Shown one piece after another: positions 23,991 through 46,263 of a stretch of 64,000 bases of DNA (its first letter is position 1; every line of letters starts with the position of its first letter). Both the position numbers and the translations under genes were made by a program. The stretch is from Rhabditoides inermis (taxonomy: Eukaryota > Nematoda > Chromadorea > Rhabditida > Rhabditidae), in NCBI GenBank assembly GCA_963966185.1, contig CAWZYM010000148.1, forward strand, positions 1,258,501 to 1,322,500. Reading direction: 5' to 3'. The notes beneath the pieces are model-generated. The model worked only from the letters and a program-made list of their open reading frames with translations, did no database searches and was not told where the DNA came from.

Positions 23991-24496
23991 CGTTGACTGG
24001 ATTTTTGTCAACTTCGAGTGTTTTCAACATTGTACCACCTATTTTGGCGATTGTGAACAATATGTTGGAATGACACGTATGTATGATTATGTTTCTATTT
24101 TGAAAATATGAGTTTAGGATAGCCACCGCGCTTGACTAGCAATGGTGGTAGGTTCACACCACCAACACTTTGAGTTGGTAGTGTAAACACCTTCAAAGGT
24201 TCATACAGCTACTCCGCTGAAAGCCTGTCTTAAGCTTATGACGCGCAGAAACAAACGTCGTGCGCCTATACCCCGCACAAGCGCGCTACTCGCACCGGGT
24301 TTGTGACACGCGCGAGAGACAGCAAAAACTGAAGAGAGCGCGCAGACCGCGCGACGCCGCGCGACATAAACATGAAGCGCGGGAGAAGCGCGGGGTAATG
24401 CATTGCCCCGCGCGTCTCCCGGTACGCCTCCATTCCCCCGCGCGAGCCCCGGAATCGGCTCATTCCCCCGCGCGGCACCCGACCATTTTGCCTGAG

Positions 24497-24505
24497 CTCT
24501 TCTCT

Positions 24506-24552
<47 letters not shown>

Positions 24553-24623
24553 CCACTTTGCAGTGAGAGAGTCAGCTTGGATTTCCGACGCACTGGGATA
24601 CATGCCCTTTGTCCCCTCGAGTC

Positions 24624-24655
<32 letters not shown>
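24497..24655. repeat. (CT)n tracts upstream of the ABC transporter
   Basis: Two CT tracts (24505-24550 and 24630-24660), 100-300 bases before the first coding exon of the transporter. Confidence 0.9.
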
Positions 24656-24661
<6 letters not shown>

Positions 24662-24768
24662 ATCTCATGCATTTCGAGTACCCCCTCTTTGTTCACGATA
24701 CTGTTCCGGTATTTGCTGCGGTTCGCGAATGAATGTAGTTTTGTGTTATTGATTGACTGGGATGTCGC

Positions 24769-36597
<11,829 letters not shown>

Positions 36598-36607
36598 TAT
36601 ATATATA

Positions 36608-36665
<58 letters not shown>
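36598..36665. repeat. (AT)n then (ATTG)n microsatellite
   Basis: Begins at the very next bases after the transporter stop codon, so it forms the start of the 3' UTR. Confidence 0.95.
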
Positions 36666-36667
<2 letters not shown>

Positions 36668-37642
36668 AATTATCGATTTATTGATTTTATATGAGGCACG
36701 TTTGCGCGGATTTACGACTAGGGTAGCTCCACTTTTACACACACGAACCCATACATTCCCGATTATTGCTTTTGCCTTAGCCCAAACGTATCACACACAT
36801 GGAACAACGCCGCCTACTTAGCTTCGCCTACTTAGCAAGTCTCCTACTAACGTAATAAGTATGTTTTGAGCCCAGCTAGAGCTTTTATACATGTCTCTTT
36901 TTATGTGTTATACGTTGATTGGTTGTATTTTCTATTATGTTGTAAGTGAGTTTCGAAATTATTGTTTGACTCAAAGAGATGACCCCAAAATGCACTGTGT
37001 ACATACGAGAAACGTGTTGAATGAACGAGATAAACGAATTAATAATAATAATTGTAATGTATGTGTATTATTAGTTGAATACTATGCAAGTATGCACTGT
37101 ACTATTGTGTATCTATCTTTTTGGCATTCTTTTTTCTAAGTGTTCTGCTTTGTATTGACGGACGACGCTTTCATCAAACTACAAGAATCCTCGCTCTCTC
37201 CGCCCCTTCTCTCGCATGCTAATTTCAGTGTTTATTGGCATGCGACTCGATAGCGCGTCTGCGAGGGATAACACGTGGACAAGTGGGCATGTCATTTCTC
37301 GCATCGCCACTTTCACATTGTCGGCCTACGTGTTCTCTCGATCGAACGCACGTGTACGTCCCGTCATGCACTCTTCACCTTCCGAGATGGTTAATCGAGT
37401 ATCGATCGATATCGATCCCAATATTCAAACTGTTATATAGTTACTTCCTATACAGTACTCATAACTCATAATTATCAGCTGTTAGGGTAGTTTGAATGCA
37501 ATTTCGAAATGACTGTACTATACCGTAATGATGTGTTCTGCCTGTGGCGATCTGTGATCCCTCTCGTAGGGTACAGCTACGAGAGGGCTCACAGATCGCC
37601 ATTCCATTCCTTTCCCCTGCCGTGACCGGTCGACTGCCGCAA
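36666..37642. other. Intergenic, no gene seen
   Basis: AT-rich, with no convincing exon or family signature. A perfect inverted word pair around 37545-37600 (GATCTGTGATCCCTCTCGTA / TACGAGAGGGCTCACAGATC) forms a hairpin just before the ORF1-like frame. Confidence 0.5.
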
Positions 37643-38041
37643 ATGGCCGCCGATTCGCCGCCGCCCGATGACATTGGGTACGTGTTACGAGGAGACCACG
37701 CCAAGCTGCTGGACGCCCACAACCAGCTCATGACCGTCTACATGGCACTCATCACCAAACACGAAAGACTCGTTGCCGACTATGCTGCCCTCATCCGCAA
37801 GAACAAGATCGCCGCCGACTCGAATGGACACTGGGGGGAACGACGACTTCCCTCCGCTCGCCCGCCCTGCTGCCCGCCCCTGACAACTGCTGCCCCTTCC
37901 GCCATGCCGCCAACACCCTGCGAGAGCTGTACTCGCTCGCAAAAGAGACACCGCCCAACCCTCGCTACGAAAGCTACATCCGCTCAGGAAAGTGCCAAGA
38001 CGTGTTACGAGGAGACCACGCCAAGCTGCTGGACGCCCAGG
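37643..38041 (+). pseudogene. Retrotransposon ORF1-like frame, 5' part
   Basis: ATG at 37643 (MAADSPPPDDIGYVL) opens a coiled-coil-like segment (DHAKLLDAHNQLMTVYMAL, then HERLVADYAALIRKNK). After a run of six G at about 37838 the better coding frame shifts, reading NTLRELYSLAKETPPNPRYE and then QDVLRGDHAKLLDAQ up to the LTR element. A 38-bp direct repeat (37681-37718 and 38001-38038) encodes VLRGDHAKLLDA twice. The frame is cut by the LTR element at 38042 and resumes at 46264. Confidence 0.5.
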
Positions 38042-38406
38042 TGTGCGTTCCGGTGGTTCAGTGGATTTATAACACAACACTTGATGATCCTATTTCCTAC
38101 CAGTCCACCCTGGTTGGCACTATAGCGAGAGACGCCCATGAATGCCACAACAGCCTAATCCCCCACTCTCTCACCCCCCTTACCCCCAATGACCACTACT
38201 TAGATGGAATCACATCCCCAAAATGTCCACACTACTCAAATACGCGAAACACGAACATGAGCACTATCATATTTATTGGTGGGTGGAAAGGCGAGAGAGA
38301 AGAGCGAGAGGTCACTCTGCTCCGTGGAGGAACGGGGAACGACTCTTCTGTCCAGTTAGTGGCGGGGCGGGGCCGCGCGCCATCGCGGTTTCCAATGACC
38401 GCGACA
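38042..38406 (-). repeat. 3' LTR
   Basis: 365 bp, TG...CA. Differs from the other LTR at one position (GGTGGGTGG versus GGTGAGTGG). In minus orientation it is preceded by a short purine-rich stretch ending GCGGGAG, a possible polypurine tract. Confidence 0.85.
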
Positions 38407-39230
38407 CTCCCGCGGCGGCAGATGAAGTCGGCGGCCGGCGAGCTGGACAGGAACCGGAAGGCGCGGAGAACATCGGAGCGGACGGGCGACGGCGAATCCT
38501 CGGACGGCAGCTGCTGGGCGACTCCTGGGTGGTCGTTGTCGATCTGCTTCTCCGGGATTCCTCGATGAGTGATGTCGTCTCCTCGTCTCTCCGCGCAACC
38601 TTCTTCACACCATCGTCTGTTCTCTCGCTTTCTGAGCCCCACGCAGATGTGATGTTATGACAATCGGAGGAGTCGGGTGGCACAAGGACATGATGAGATC
38701 AACGCCATCTTCCTTGCATCGACACATGTCGATTCACGAACCTTTGTGGCTCATTCTGTGTTTTACACTCACTTTCTGCAAAAAGAACTTCAAATGACCA
38801 AATGCCCCATTTTCGTCCAATCCGATATCTGCGTGGTTTCCCACCAAAAATGACTACGAATAAACCATTACATAATATCAACATAGTGCCTCTCTATGAG
38901 GTGCCCGCGCCGCTATCGCGCTATCACTGTGTGCGACGCGATATGATCTCGTGCTGACTGTGAAAGGCTCTCTACGATCAGCGGGACGAGAAGCGTTGTA
39001 TCTCGTATCTTCCCATTGATCAGATGGGATCCTCCGCCGCCGGCCTATCTGCTGTCACTGTGATATTTGTTGTTGCTTTTGCGGCGTTGGCTCTTTGAGA
39101 TAGAGTGACAACAAATAAGAATACTGTCCTGGGAACCTTGCAGATACGACGTATCTTGCATTGTGAGAAAAAAGGGGTTGTACGAAATACATAGAGGGTT
39201 GCTTATATACCATAACATCGTTGTCGTATT
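38407..39230 (-). other. Internal 3' non-coding region of the LTR element
   Basis: Between the envelope stop and the 3' LTR. Overlapping reading frames exist on both strands at 38230-38680, but none has a recognisable domain. Confidence 0.5.
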
Positions 39231-40322
39231 TTAGAGACACGCGATAGCGCACGGAATGACGACTTTCACTATAAAGAACACTATAGCCACTAGTACAGCC
39301 ACGCTTCCAATAATTGTAGGAAGGTTTCGTACAAATGCCAGAATGGAAATGGCAAAGCTGGGTGTCTCTATCGTCTCCGTTCGCACTACTTCGCCGTCGA
39401 CTGTCGTTCCGAGAATGCTTCCAATCTCGTCTGCACCGGCATAGTGCAGAATTCCGTCTAGTTGGATGGCTGTCCTCTTTCCACCGCATCTCAGAGTGCA
39501 GGAGAACTTGCCCTCCGGCTGGCTGGATTTGAACCTTACAGTGTTGACGGTGCCTTTCGGCTCGCATCTGATCGTGTCTGTCAGCTGACCGTTGCAGACC
39601 AGCTGTGCCGTGGTCGTTGTGTCCGTGTCGGAGGCGCAAGTGACATTCACGTGGGCGCCACTCACACATGAGTAGCAACCACTGAGGTGTCCGTAAGACA
39701 CTACAGTGCATCTGGAAACTGATTGCTCGGTTCTTGTTTTCAGATCCTTGTCCAGATTAACCTGCAGATGCACGTTGTTGTGCATTGTGCGAAAGATTGG
39801 CAGCCTGCCAGCTTTGGACTGCAGGATCTCAAAGTGCCTTCCAATCAGCGGCAATCGGCTGCTCTCATCTTCTACCAGCTTCGAATAGTCAACTGGCTTT
39901 TCGCACGTGCACACCGCCGTGTCCTCTGCCGGGTTGCATCTGCATGTCTCGCGGTACGAGCACTTGTTGAATTGATCACAGAGCAATAGGGGTGTTGGCA
40001 GCGTTGACCTCGCTAGCGCCAGCTTCTCCCTGAATGCAACAAACGTGTGGAGCATGTATCGTATTGGCTCAGTCGTTGCTTCAATCACGGTGATATTACT
40101 TCTCTCTTGCACTGCTGTTCCTCCGTTGTCTATTATGAGAGTGTGATTTGCTCTTTTTCCTGCTCGTACCACCTCCACGTTTATCACCGCCTGTCTGTCG
40201 AAATTCTCGCACTCAAACAATTCGACTGGGTCCGACACCGTTGGCACGACGTAGTTGGTCACAAATAGGCATCCGGGTGTGGGCAGCAGGCATCCACATT
40301 GCAGAAACCCGCAAGATTCCAT
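39231..40322 (-). CDS. Envelope C-terminal part (class II fusion-protein-like)
   Basis: 363 codons in a different frame from the upstream Gag-protease-Env frame, which it overlaps at 40213-40322. It carries many paired cysteines (CGCLLPTPGC, CSYRETCRC, GCYSCVSGA) and a long C-terminal membrane anchor (SVAVLVAIVFFIVKV). Spacing and the GCYSC-x-GA pattern resemble phlebovirus-type Gc/G2 glycoproteins, which several nematode BEL elements have acquired. Envelope reading changes frame near 40320; whether this is a mutation, a splice or an assembly slip cannot be told here. It is an endogenous element relic or a very young copy. Confidence 0.7.
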   Translation of the reverse strand: MESCGFLQCGCLLPTPGCLFVTNYVVPTVSDPVELFECENFDRQAVINVEVVRAGKRANHTLIIDNGGTAVQERSNITVIEATTEPIRYMLHTFVAFREKLALARSTLPTPLLLCDQFNKCSYRETCRCNPAEDTAVCTCEKPVDYSKLVEDESSRLPLIGRHFEILQSKAGRLPIFRTMHNNVHLQVNLDKDLKTRTEQSVSRCTVVSYGHLSGCYSCVSGAHVNVTCASDTDTTTTAQLVCNGQLTDTIRCEPKGTVNTVRFKSSQPEGKFSCTLRCGGKRTAIQLDGILHYAGADEIGSILGTTVDGEVVRTETIETPSFAISILAFVRNLPTIIGSVAVLVAIVFFIVKVVIPCAIACL

Positions 40323-43300
40323 ACAGTAAGACGCGCCTGCGTGACCCGGCCTGTGTCAGCTCGGGAATCACAGTGCTCGTGTTGACAGCTGCACACTTCT
40401 GCGCGGTGCATAGCGAGTTGCCCGCACATCGCTTCACGCTTGCGGTGTGGAGAGAGACGTTCTTTGTGTACATGACAGATCCCGGGACACACTTGCTGTC
40501 CACATAGGAAAGCCGGTACACATGTTTCTCCGCGTCTGCACCTTCTCCCCCAATATGCAGGCATATTTCTCTCACTGTCGGTGTGAACATCAACTCAACT
40601 GTCTTCCTTATCTTGCACTTGTTCCATGCGCACTGTTCCTCGCTGTGCGCAATCGGGATAGAGAGATCGCATGCCTGTGCGATAGATAAGAGAGTGATCA
40701 CCGCTGCTATGAGCAGCATGCGATTCGGCGGAGTGCCTGTGCTCGCCATCCATGTTCTCATTTCAATATCGCCTGCGCGACCCTCTCGTCTCATGGACCC
40801 GAGTACCCTCCGGTGCAGAGGCGGCGTCTCTGATCCGATCAGTCCCTCTGTCTGCGCGCGCTCTCGCCTCGCTTCCATCCACTTGTGATGGGGGCAAAAC
40901 ACGCACCAGCACACAGCTACTCCCAGGAGAGTAAAGAACGCACAAACGTAAATTAGGAACAGACGGGTGTTACAATGGGGGTTCAACAGAATATGAGCAA
41001 TGCATGTAACGCACTTCACTGTCTTGCAGTAATCCTTGGCGGGGCACGTCTTGGAGACTATCTGAGAGTGCGACTCTCCGACGCGTCTCCACTTCACAAC
41101 GTGAGCTGTCGTTATCACGCTGATTGGGAGAATCACCTCCGTCTCATTCCCCGCTTCCAGACTGTGCAGGCAGTAGTGTTTTGAACACACATCGTATCTG
41201 CCCGAAGGCATCTTGTCTCGAAGGGTCACACCCGTTTCCGTGCAAACGATTACTGTGTCGTTTCCGGATTCGGTCACGTGCCGATCATCTGTCTCGAACG
41301 GATCGTGAGATTTGATGTAATCAGTATGACTGTCCGCATCACCTGGGCTATCCACTACTCGATTGGAATCTTGCCAGCGGATCTCATTGCCATTCGTTGC
41401 CAGCCGGCTGCGCAATTGAGTGTCCCTCATTAATCCAGCGAGGTATGCCCTTTGGCTTCTCAAGTCACCATCTAGCCAGTCGTCATCTGATGTTTCGTTG
41501 ATCGGAGAGAGAGTGGTGACTGGTTTTGCCGGTGACTTCGTCGTGGATTGAATGTTTCCGATTCTCCTTGTTTCCGCACTACTCGCAGCCGTACTTGGCG
41601 GCTTTGTAGTTCGTGCGTGAGGAGAGAGAGAGGGGAGCGAGGTCATTGCGGTCGCGCGAGTCTTGGAGGGGTGCGGGGTCGACTGCCCCGGTGGCAATGT
41701 TGTCTCCAACTTTCGCACTTCCTCGTTGTAGTCTCGCATTGCGTTCGCAGGGGAGAAGAGGGCGAACAATGACAAAACCGTAATCAGCGCGGCCGCACGG
41801 TTGATTTTGACCGGATTCTGTTTCAGCTTTGGCTGCGGTCTCTCGATCTTGTCCCGCCCTTCCTTCTGTCCCGTGACCAGTGCCGTCGGCCACTCAAGGC
41901 GCGACTTGTTTTCATCCCTGACCATATTACCCACGATGTTTCCATCCACGGTGTTTACTTGAGCCGTGTTCACCGATACGAAGTTCACGTCACTGACTGT
42001 GTTTTGTCCGACAATCATTCGGCCAAAAATCGTTGAAATGACCATCGCACCCGAAGGCAACACCACGCGGCTCGCTGGGTCGACGACGTGCCAGAACACG
42101 TCTGCCCCGAGCAGAATGCCGGGCTTGCGCGCCTCCTCGTTGTTCGTCTCCATGCCCAACTTATTCAGTTCATTCAGGTCTTTTTTGTTGAGTTTAGAAC
42201 TGCGCACGGGATTTGTGATTTCTTTCTTAGTGAGCAGTTTGCACTCCATTCTCTTTCCACTGGGGAGGAGGAATGTAGTCGGGCGCAGAGAGGATTCCTC
42301 CTTGACGGATACGCCGCCGAACACCGACAGGTGCAACGTCGTCTCCTCCAGCGAGGGTAGGCCGAGCTCGTTAGCAAGGCCCTCGTCAATGAAAGATCTC
42401 TCTGCTCCGCTGTCGAGCAGTACATCGACTGGCACCTCCTTTCCCAAGTGGGATAGAACACGGGCTCGCACGACCATCAGTCTTCCCGAGCCGCCTGCCA
42501 CGTGATTGACAGCGAGCCTTTTCCAGAATGGCTTCTTCTTGTTCTGTTCATTGGAAGAGGTCTCATTGCTGCTGTCCTGGATTTGGCTTTTCTGTTCCTT
42601 GTCACACATGGAGGTGTGATGCGAGCGACTGCATTGTCTGCACTTGGAAGACTTGCACTGTTTTGCCACATGCGAATCAGAGAGGCAGTTGAAACATAAT
42701 CTCAGCTCAGCCACTCTCCTCCGGCGTTCCTCCGGAGTTCTGTACTTCTTGCACTCGCCGGACCAGTGGTTGCTCATTGAACAGTATTTGCATGTCTTGC
42801 TGGCAGTGTTTGCGCTGGTAGTGAACACGACCGACTGGGTCTCGCGTTCTGCGGTCTTCCCTTCTGCCCTCTCAAACTCCTTTTCTTCCATTCTGTAGAT
42901 GATCAATTCGATCTCTCTTAGGAGCTCGTCTACATCGTCCTTATCGAGCAGGTCTTCCACCAGTTCCAGCTTGTCCCAGACAATGTCTGGGAATTTCCTT
43001 TTGATGGTTGTAAATAGGAAGGGGTTCTGGGTGGGTGCGAACTCGGCGAGCGACGCCACGAGCGCCACGAGCTCGTCGTGCATGGCACGCAGATCAGCCG
43101 GTTTTTTTGAAGTCACTAGCTTCAGACTGGTTATCTTGTCATGATAGATCTGACGCTGCCGTTCAGGCCTTGCGTACGTTCTCTGCAGGTGGGAAACGGC
43201 TTCGTGGTATCTCTCGCCCGATGCGGGGAAGCGACGGATGGCTGCGAGAGCAGGCCCGGAGAGACTGGTTGTCAGAGCCGTCATCTTGACGACAGACTCG

Positions 43301-44106
43301 CCCTCACGGCGGTGTACCAACTCGTTGAACACTGCCCAAAACCTTGCCCACTCGCTGTAATTCCCCGAAAACACAGGAATTTCCAGCTTGTGAGACTTGG
43401 CCAGGACCACTGCCAGATCGAGCGCGCGCGGGGCGATGACATTGTCTGTCCTCCTTGGAGGGCGGACAGGCGTGGTCTCTGCTGCCGCTGGCGCGAGCGC
43501 GGGCGCGACGCGCATTGCGGCTGTCGCCGATGCCCTCTGCTCTCTGGCAGTGACTGACTTGCGAACCGCTCGCTTTACGGTGGCCGGCGTGTGTGTTGTG
43601 GTCTCGTCAGATTCATCTGCACCCGTGCCATCACTCTCTTCGCTGGCGTCGGTGAAGAGGCTCTCTTCCAACACCAGACCCTCGAGAAATTTCGGGTGTT
43701 CGACTGCGGTGGCAGAAGGATCGAGCGCCGTGACCATGTTGTTCAGTTCATCGATTCGCCTTCTCATCCTTGCCACCACATTGGTCGCGGAGTTGATCAT
43801 GCGCATGGCCGAGTCTTTGATTGCGATGAACTCGTGTCGGCATGCGTTCTTCTCTTTTGCTGGCTTCGCAGAAAACAGCGTGTCTGTGCCATTCACATAG
43901 TCACACGCTTCTCGGCACTGCGCCTCCAGTGCCACAGTCGCCATCACAATCTCGGTCAACTTTTCCTTCATCTTCTTGAGGCTAGGCAAGGGAGTCTGCT
44001 TTCCGTACTTCTTCTCTAATTTCACAATGTTTGCCTCCACCTTGCTGATCTTTCGCTTTGTTGCGAGACAGCCAACCGTAAAGGCCGGCGGGGGAACAGC
44101 CGCCAT
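40213..44106 (-). CDS. Gag-protease-envelope fused reading frame (1297 codons)
   Basis: One uninterrupted frame. Residues about 1-230 are charged and coiled. About 235-400 is the BEL-type Gag domain (FSGNYSEWARFWAVFNEL). Three zinc knuckles of the CCHC kind (CKYCSMSNHWSGEC, CFNCLSDSHVAKQC, CRQCSRSHHTSMC) lie at about 437-500. A retropepsin-like protease with VLLDSGAERSFI is near 563 and ends with a GRMIVGQ strand. Where reverse transcriptase should follow, the frame instead passes through about 70 polar residues to a hydrophobic leader (near 775), a Ser/Thr-rich Cys-containing ectodomain, a membrane span (near 1050), and a second leader opening the fusion-protein part. Gn-Gc-like two-part envelope order is thus kept. 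Confidence 0.8.
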   Translation of the reverse strand: MAAVPPPAFTVGCLATKRKISKVEANIVKLEKKYGKQTPLPSLKKMKEKLTEIVMATVALEAQCREACDYVNGTDTLFSAKPAKEKNACRHEFIAIKDSAMRMINSATNVVARMRRRIDELNNMVTALDPSATAVEHPKFLEGLVLEESLFTDASEESDGTGADESDETTTHTPATVKRAVRKSVTAREQRASATAAMRVAPALAPAAAETTPVRPPRRTDNVIAPRALDLAVVLAKSHKLEIPVFSGNYSEWARFWAVFNELVHRREGESVVKMTALTTSLSGPALAAIRRFPASGERYHEAVSHLQRTYARPERQRQIYHDKITSLKLVTSKKPADLRAMHDELVALVASLAEFAPTQNPFLFTTIKRKFPDIVWDKLELVEDLLDKDDVDELLREIELIIYRMEEKEFERAEGKTAERETQSVVFTTSANTASKTCKYCSMSNHWSGECKKYRTPEERRRRVAELRLCFNCLSDSHVAKQCKSSKCRQCSRSHHTSMCDKEQKSQIQDSSNETSSNEQNKKKPFWKRLAVNHVAGGSGRLMVVRARVLSHLGKEVPVDVLLDSGAERSFIDEGLANELGLPSLEETTLHLSVFGGVSVKEESSLRPTTFLLPSGKRMECKLLTKKEITNPVRSSKLNKKDLNELNKLGMETNNEEARKPGILLGADVFWHVVDPASRVVLPSGAMVISTIFGRMIVGQNTVSDVNFVSVNTAQVNTVDGNIVGNMVRDENKSRLEWPTALVTGQKEGRDKIERPQPKLKQNPVKINRAAALITVLSLFALFSPANAMRDYNEEVRKLETTLPPGQSTPHPSKTRATAMTSLPSLSPHARTTKPPSTAASSAETRRIGNIQSTTKSPAKPVTTLSPINETSDDDWLDGDLRSQRAYLAGLMRDTQLRSRLATNGNEIRWQDSNRVVDSPGDADSHTDYIKSHDPFETDDRHVTESGNDTVIVCTETGVTLRDKMPSGRYDVCSKHYCLHSLEAGNETEVILPISVITTAHVVKWRRVGESHSQIVSKTCPAKDYCKTVKCVTCIAHILLNPHCNTRLFLIYVCAFFTLLGVAVCWCVFCPHHKWMEARRERAQTEGLIGSETPPLHRRVLGSMRREGRAGDIEMRTWMASTGTPPNRMLLIAAVITLLSIAQACDLSIPIAHSEEQCAWNKCKIRKTVELMFTPTVREICLHIGGEGADAEKHVYRLSYVDSKCVPGSVMYTKNVSLHTASVKRCAGNSLCTAQKCAAVNTSTVIPELTQAGSRRRVLLYGILRVSAMWMPAAHTRMPICDQLRRANGVGPSRIV

Positions 44107-44309
44107 GTTGTAGCTGTCACTGTCACTGTTCCGCTGTCTCGCTGTGCCAATACCACTGCACGCGATCGAATATCTCTTTAGCGGTCAGGCAGTGACACAG
44201 AGGGAATGCGAAACTATAAGTGACAAACGATAGTACTCTTTTCTTTTTCACGATCGAACCTGCGAGAGGTGAGTGGCTACTGGTCGGGCTGTTTTACTCT
44301 CAATTTCAC

Positions 44310-44625
44310 AGTCAAGCCTTTGTAGGCGAGCGGATGCAAGCTCTTGATTCCACAGTCAAGCCTTTGCAGGCGAGTGAACTCCACAGTCTAGCCTTTGCAG
44401 GCGAGTGGACGCTTGTTCTCGATTCCACAGTCAAGCCTTTGCAGGCGAGTGGACGCTTGTTCTCGATTCCACAGTCAAGCCTTTGCAGGCGAGTGGACTC
44501 CACAGTCAAGCCTTTGCAGGCGAGTGGACGCTTGTTCTCGATTCCACAGTCAAACCCTTGCAGGCGAGTGGACTCCACAGTCAAGCCTTTGCAGGCGAGT
44601 GGACGCTTGTTCTCGAGTTGTACCG
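44310..44625. repeat. 31/44-bp tandem repeat in the LTR element leader
   Basis: Eight or so units sharing CCACAGTCAAGCCTTTGCAG and GCGAGTGGAC. Long units add GCTTGTTCTCGATT (44 bp) and short units lack it (31 bp), in a roughly alternating order. Confidence 0.9.
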
Positions 44626-45879
44626 AATAGTTTGTCCAATCGTTATGTCTACCAAAGATTTTTCCTACTTCGTGGTGGAACGAAAGAGGAAAGAAAACAA
44701 CAGGGTACGAATCTCCGGACTCACAGTCTCCTTTTCTGCTACGCGGGACGGAAGACGCTTCGTAGATCTCACGGAAGTCACTTCTCGTTCGGCGGTTGCA
44801 GGTGTGCTCGGAGCTGTGCGCGCGGCGGTCGGCTAGCTTGTTACAATGACCCTCTCTAGCCGTGCCAACCCCGCAGCCTCGCCTTATCATAAATCTTGCG
44901 CGCCCGCTGCCTGTCAGGCAGTCGGGTCGTAAGGCCTGACCCTGTGTTGCGCCACCGTGTGTTGCGCCATCCGGTCAGCGATCGCACAGTGCAAATACCG
45001 ACTATCAGGCGACGCATGCCGCCAGAGATGCAGAATGTGATACTGCAACCCTGGGATACAGTAATCCGCGCGCGTGTACTCAGCGTGAAACAATGCTGAA
45101 ATGCGGATGATAGTAGTCTAGTGCGGTAGTTACCATCAACGACGCTCCTCGGTCGTCCGGTGACTCGGCGTGCCACTCGCCGACGTCATCTACCTGTGGG
45201 GTACGGCTCGAACCGGCCGGTTCCGGCCCTCACCTACCCCGACCCCTAGCCGTGCGTTCTGCAAAGTGCACGGTGTGTCTGTGCTGTGCCAGACGGGTCA
45301 GTGTGTGTGTGTTAGACTAGCTAGTTTAGTTGCACACTTCCGATGTGTGCTCCTCTCTCGTATCCTCGTGTGTGATCACTGTGCAGGTGCAGCAGTGCTT
45401 GTTGTGAGTGTGCGTGACACTCCCCTCGGGGCATGACCACTCCCAATCAGTGGTTTGACCCCAGCCGGCGTTGCGGCGGCAGTGCGAGATCGGTGATCAA
45501 GTCGGCCGCTCGACACGTGCCTGTGCATGTGAACATGCGTGTGAATGTGGTGATTTCAAATTCAAGCGGTGCTGCGATTCAAGAACTTTAGGTGCGCGAG
45601 AGTGATGATACAACCGAGCCGCGACAAAATGAAATCAGAACATACACGAGTGACGTCAAAAGAACCGCAAAATTGTACGCAGAGGAAGATTCACCCGTCG
45701 GTGAAACGAGAGTTAGACATACTATCACTGTATCAAATCAATATTAGAATACTGCGATCGCACAATATTCGATAACGGCACACGCGCTGTTGAGGAAAGA
45801 TCAAAAAGACGCTAAAGAGCGACAAGTGAAGTGTAGAATGCTCATCGGGAGCAACGCGGAATAGCGACCAGAAAGAATG

Positions 45880-45898
45880 GAATTTGGCCGTTGCACCA
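45880..45898 (-). promoter_or_regulatory. Primer-binding site of the LTR element
   Basis: Directly abuts the 5' LTR in minus orientation and starts with TGG, the complement of a tRNA CCA end (TGGTGCAACGGCCAAATT). The priming tRNA was not identified. Confidence 0.7.
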
Positions 45899-46263
45899 TG
45901 TGCGTTCCGGTGGTTCAGTGGATTTATAACACAACACTTGATGATCCTATTTCCTACCAGTCCACCCTGGTTGGCACTATAGCGAGAGACGCCCATGAAT
46001 GCCACAACAGCCTAATCCCCCACTCTCTCACCCCCCTTACCCCCAATGACCACTACTTAGATGGAATCACATCCCCAAAATGTCCACACTACTCAAATAC
46101 GCGAAACACGAACATGAGCACTATCATATTTATTGGTGAGTGGAAAGGCGAGAGAGAAGAGCGAGAGGTCACTCTGCTCCGTGGAGGAACGGGGAACGAC
46201 TCTTCTGTCCAGTTAGTGGCGGGGCGGGGCCGCGCGCCATCGCGGTTTCCAATGACCGCGACA
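45899..46263 (-). repeat. 5' LTR
   Basis: Second copy of the 365-bp TG...CA repeat. It should contain the promoter of the element. Confidence 0.85.

Larger units (their letters stand above)
44107..45898 (-). other. Long 5' leader of the LTR element
   Basis: 1.8 kb between the primer-binding site and the Gag start, without a supported gene. It contains a tandem repeat (44310-44625) and GC-rich sequence. Confidence 0.6.
38042..46263 (-). mobile_element. BEL/Pao-type LTR element with envelope, lacking pol
   Basis: Two 365-bp direct repeats (38042-38406 and 45899-46263) begin TG and end CA, with a single base difference seen by eye. They are flanked by CCAGG and ACAGG, a near-match 5-bp target duplication. 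In minus orientation the 5' LTR is followed at once by a primer-binding site starting TGGTGCAACGGCC. The internal part encodes Gag, zinc knuckles, aspartic protease and an envelope polyprotein. No reverse transcriptase, RNase H or integrase motif is present anywhere between the LTRs. The near-identical LTRs imply a recent insertion, so pol functions were probably supplied in trans. The insertion interrupts an ORF1-like frame. Confidence 0.85.

Noticed and set aside
23664..24126. Minus-strand frames rich in Pro/Arg/Gly
   Set aside because: They translate the GC-rich palindromic repeat at 23806-23990.
38232..38683. Overlapping frames on both strands across the 3' LTR
   Set aside because: The same sequence recurs in the other LTR and breaks at its edge, so it is LTR sequence and not a gene.
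39055..39711. 218-residue minus-strand frame
   Set aside because: Shadow of the envelope frame in another register, with no membrane span or conserved cysteines.
44220..44859. Repeat-protein genes in the LTR element leader
   Set aside because: Frames on both strands just follow the 31/44-bp DNA repeat and have no domain or start context.
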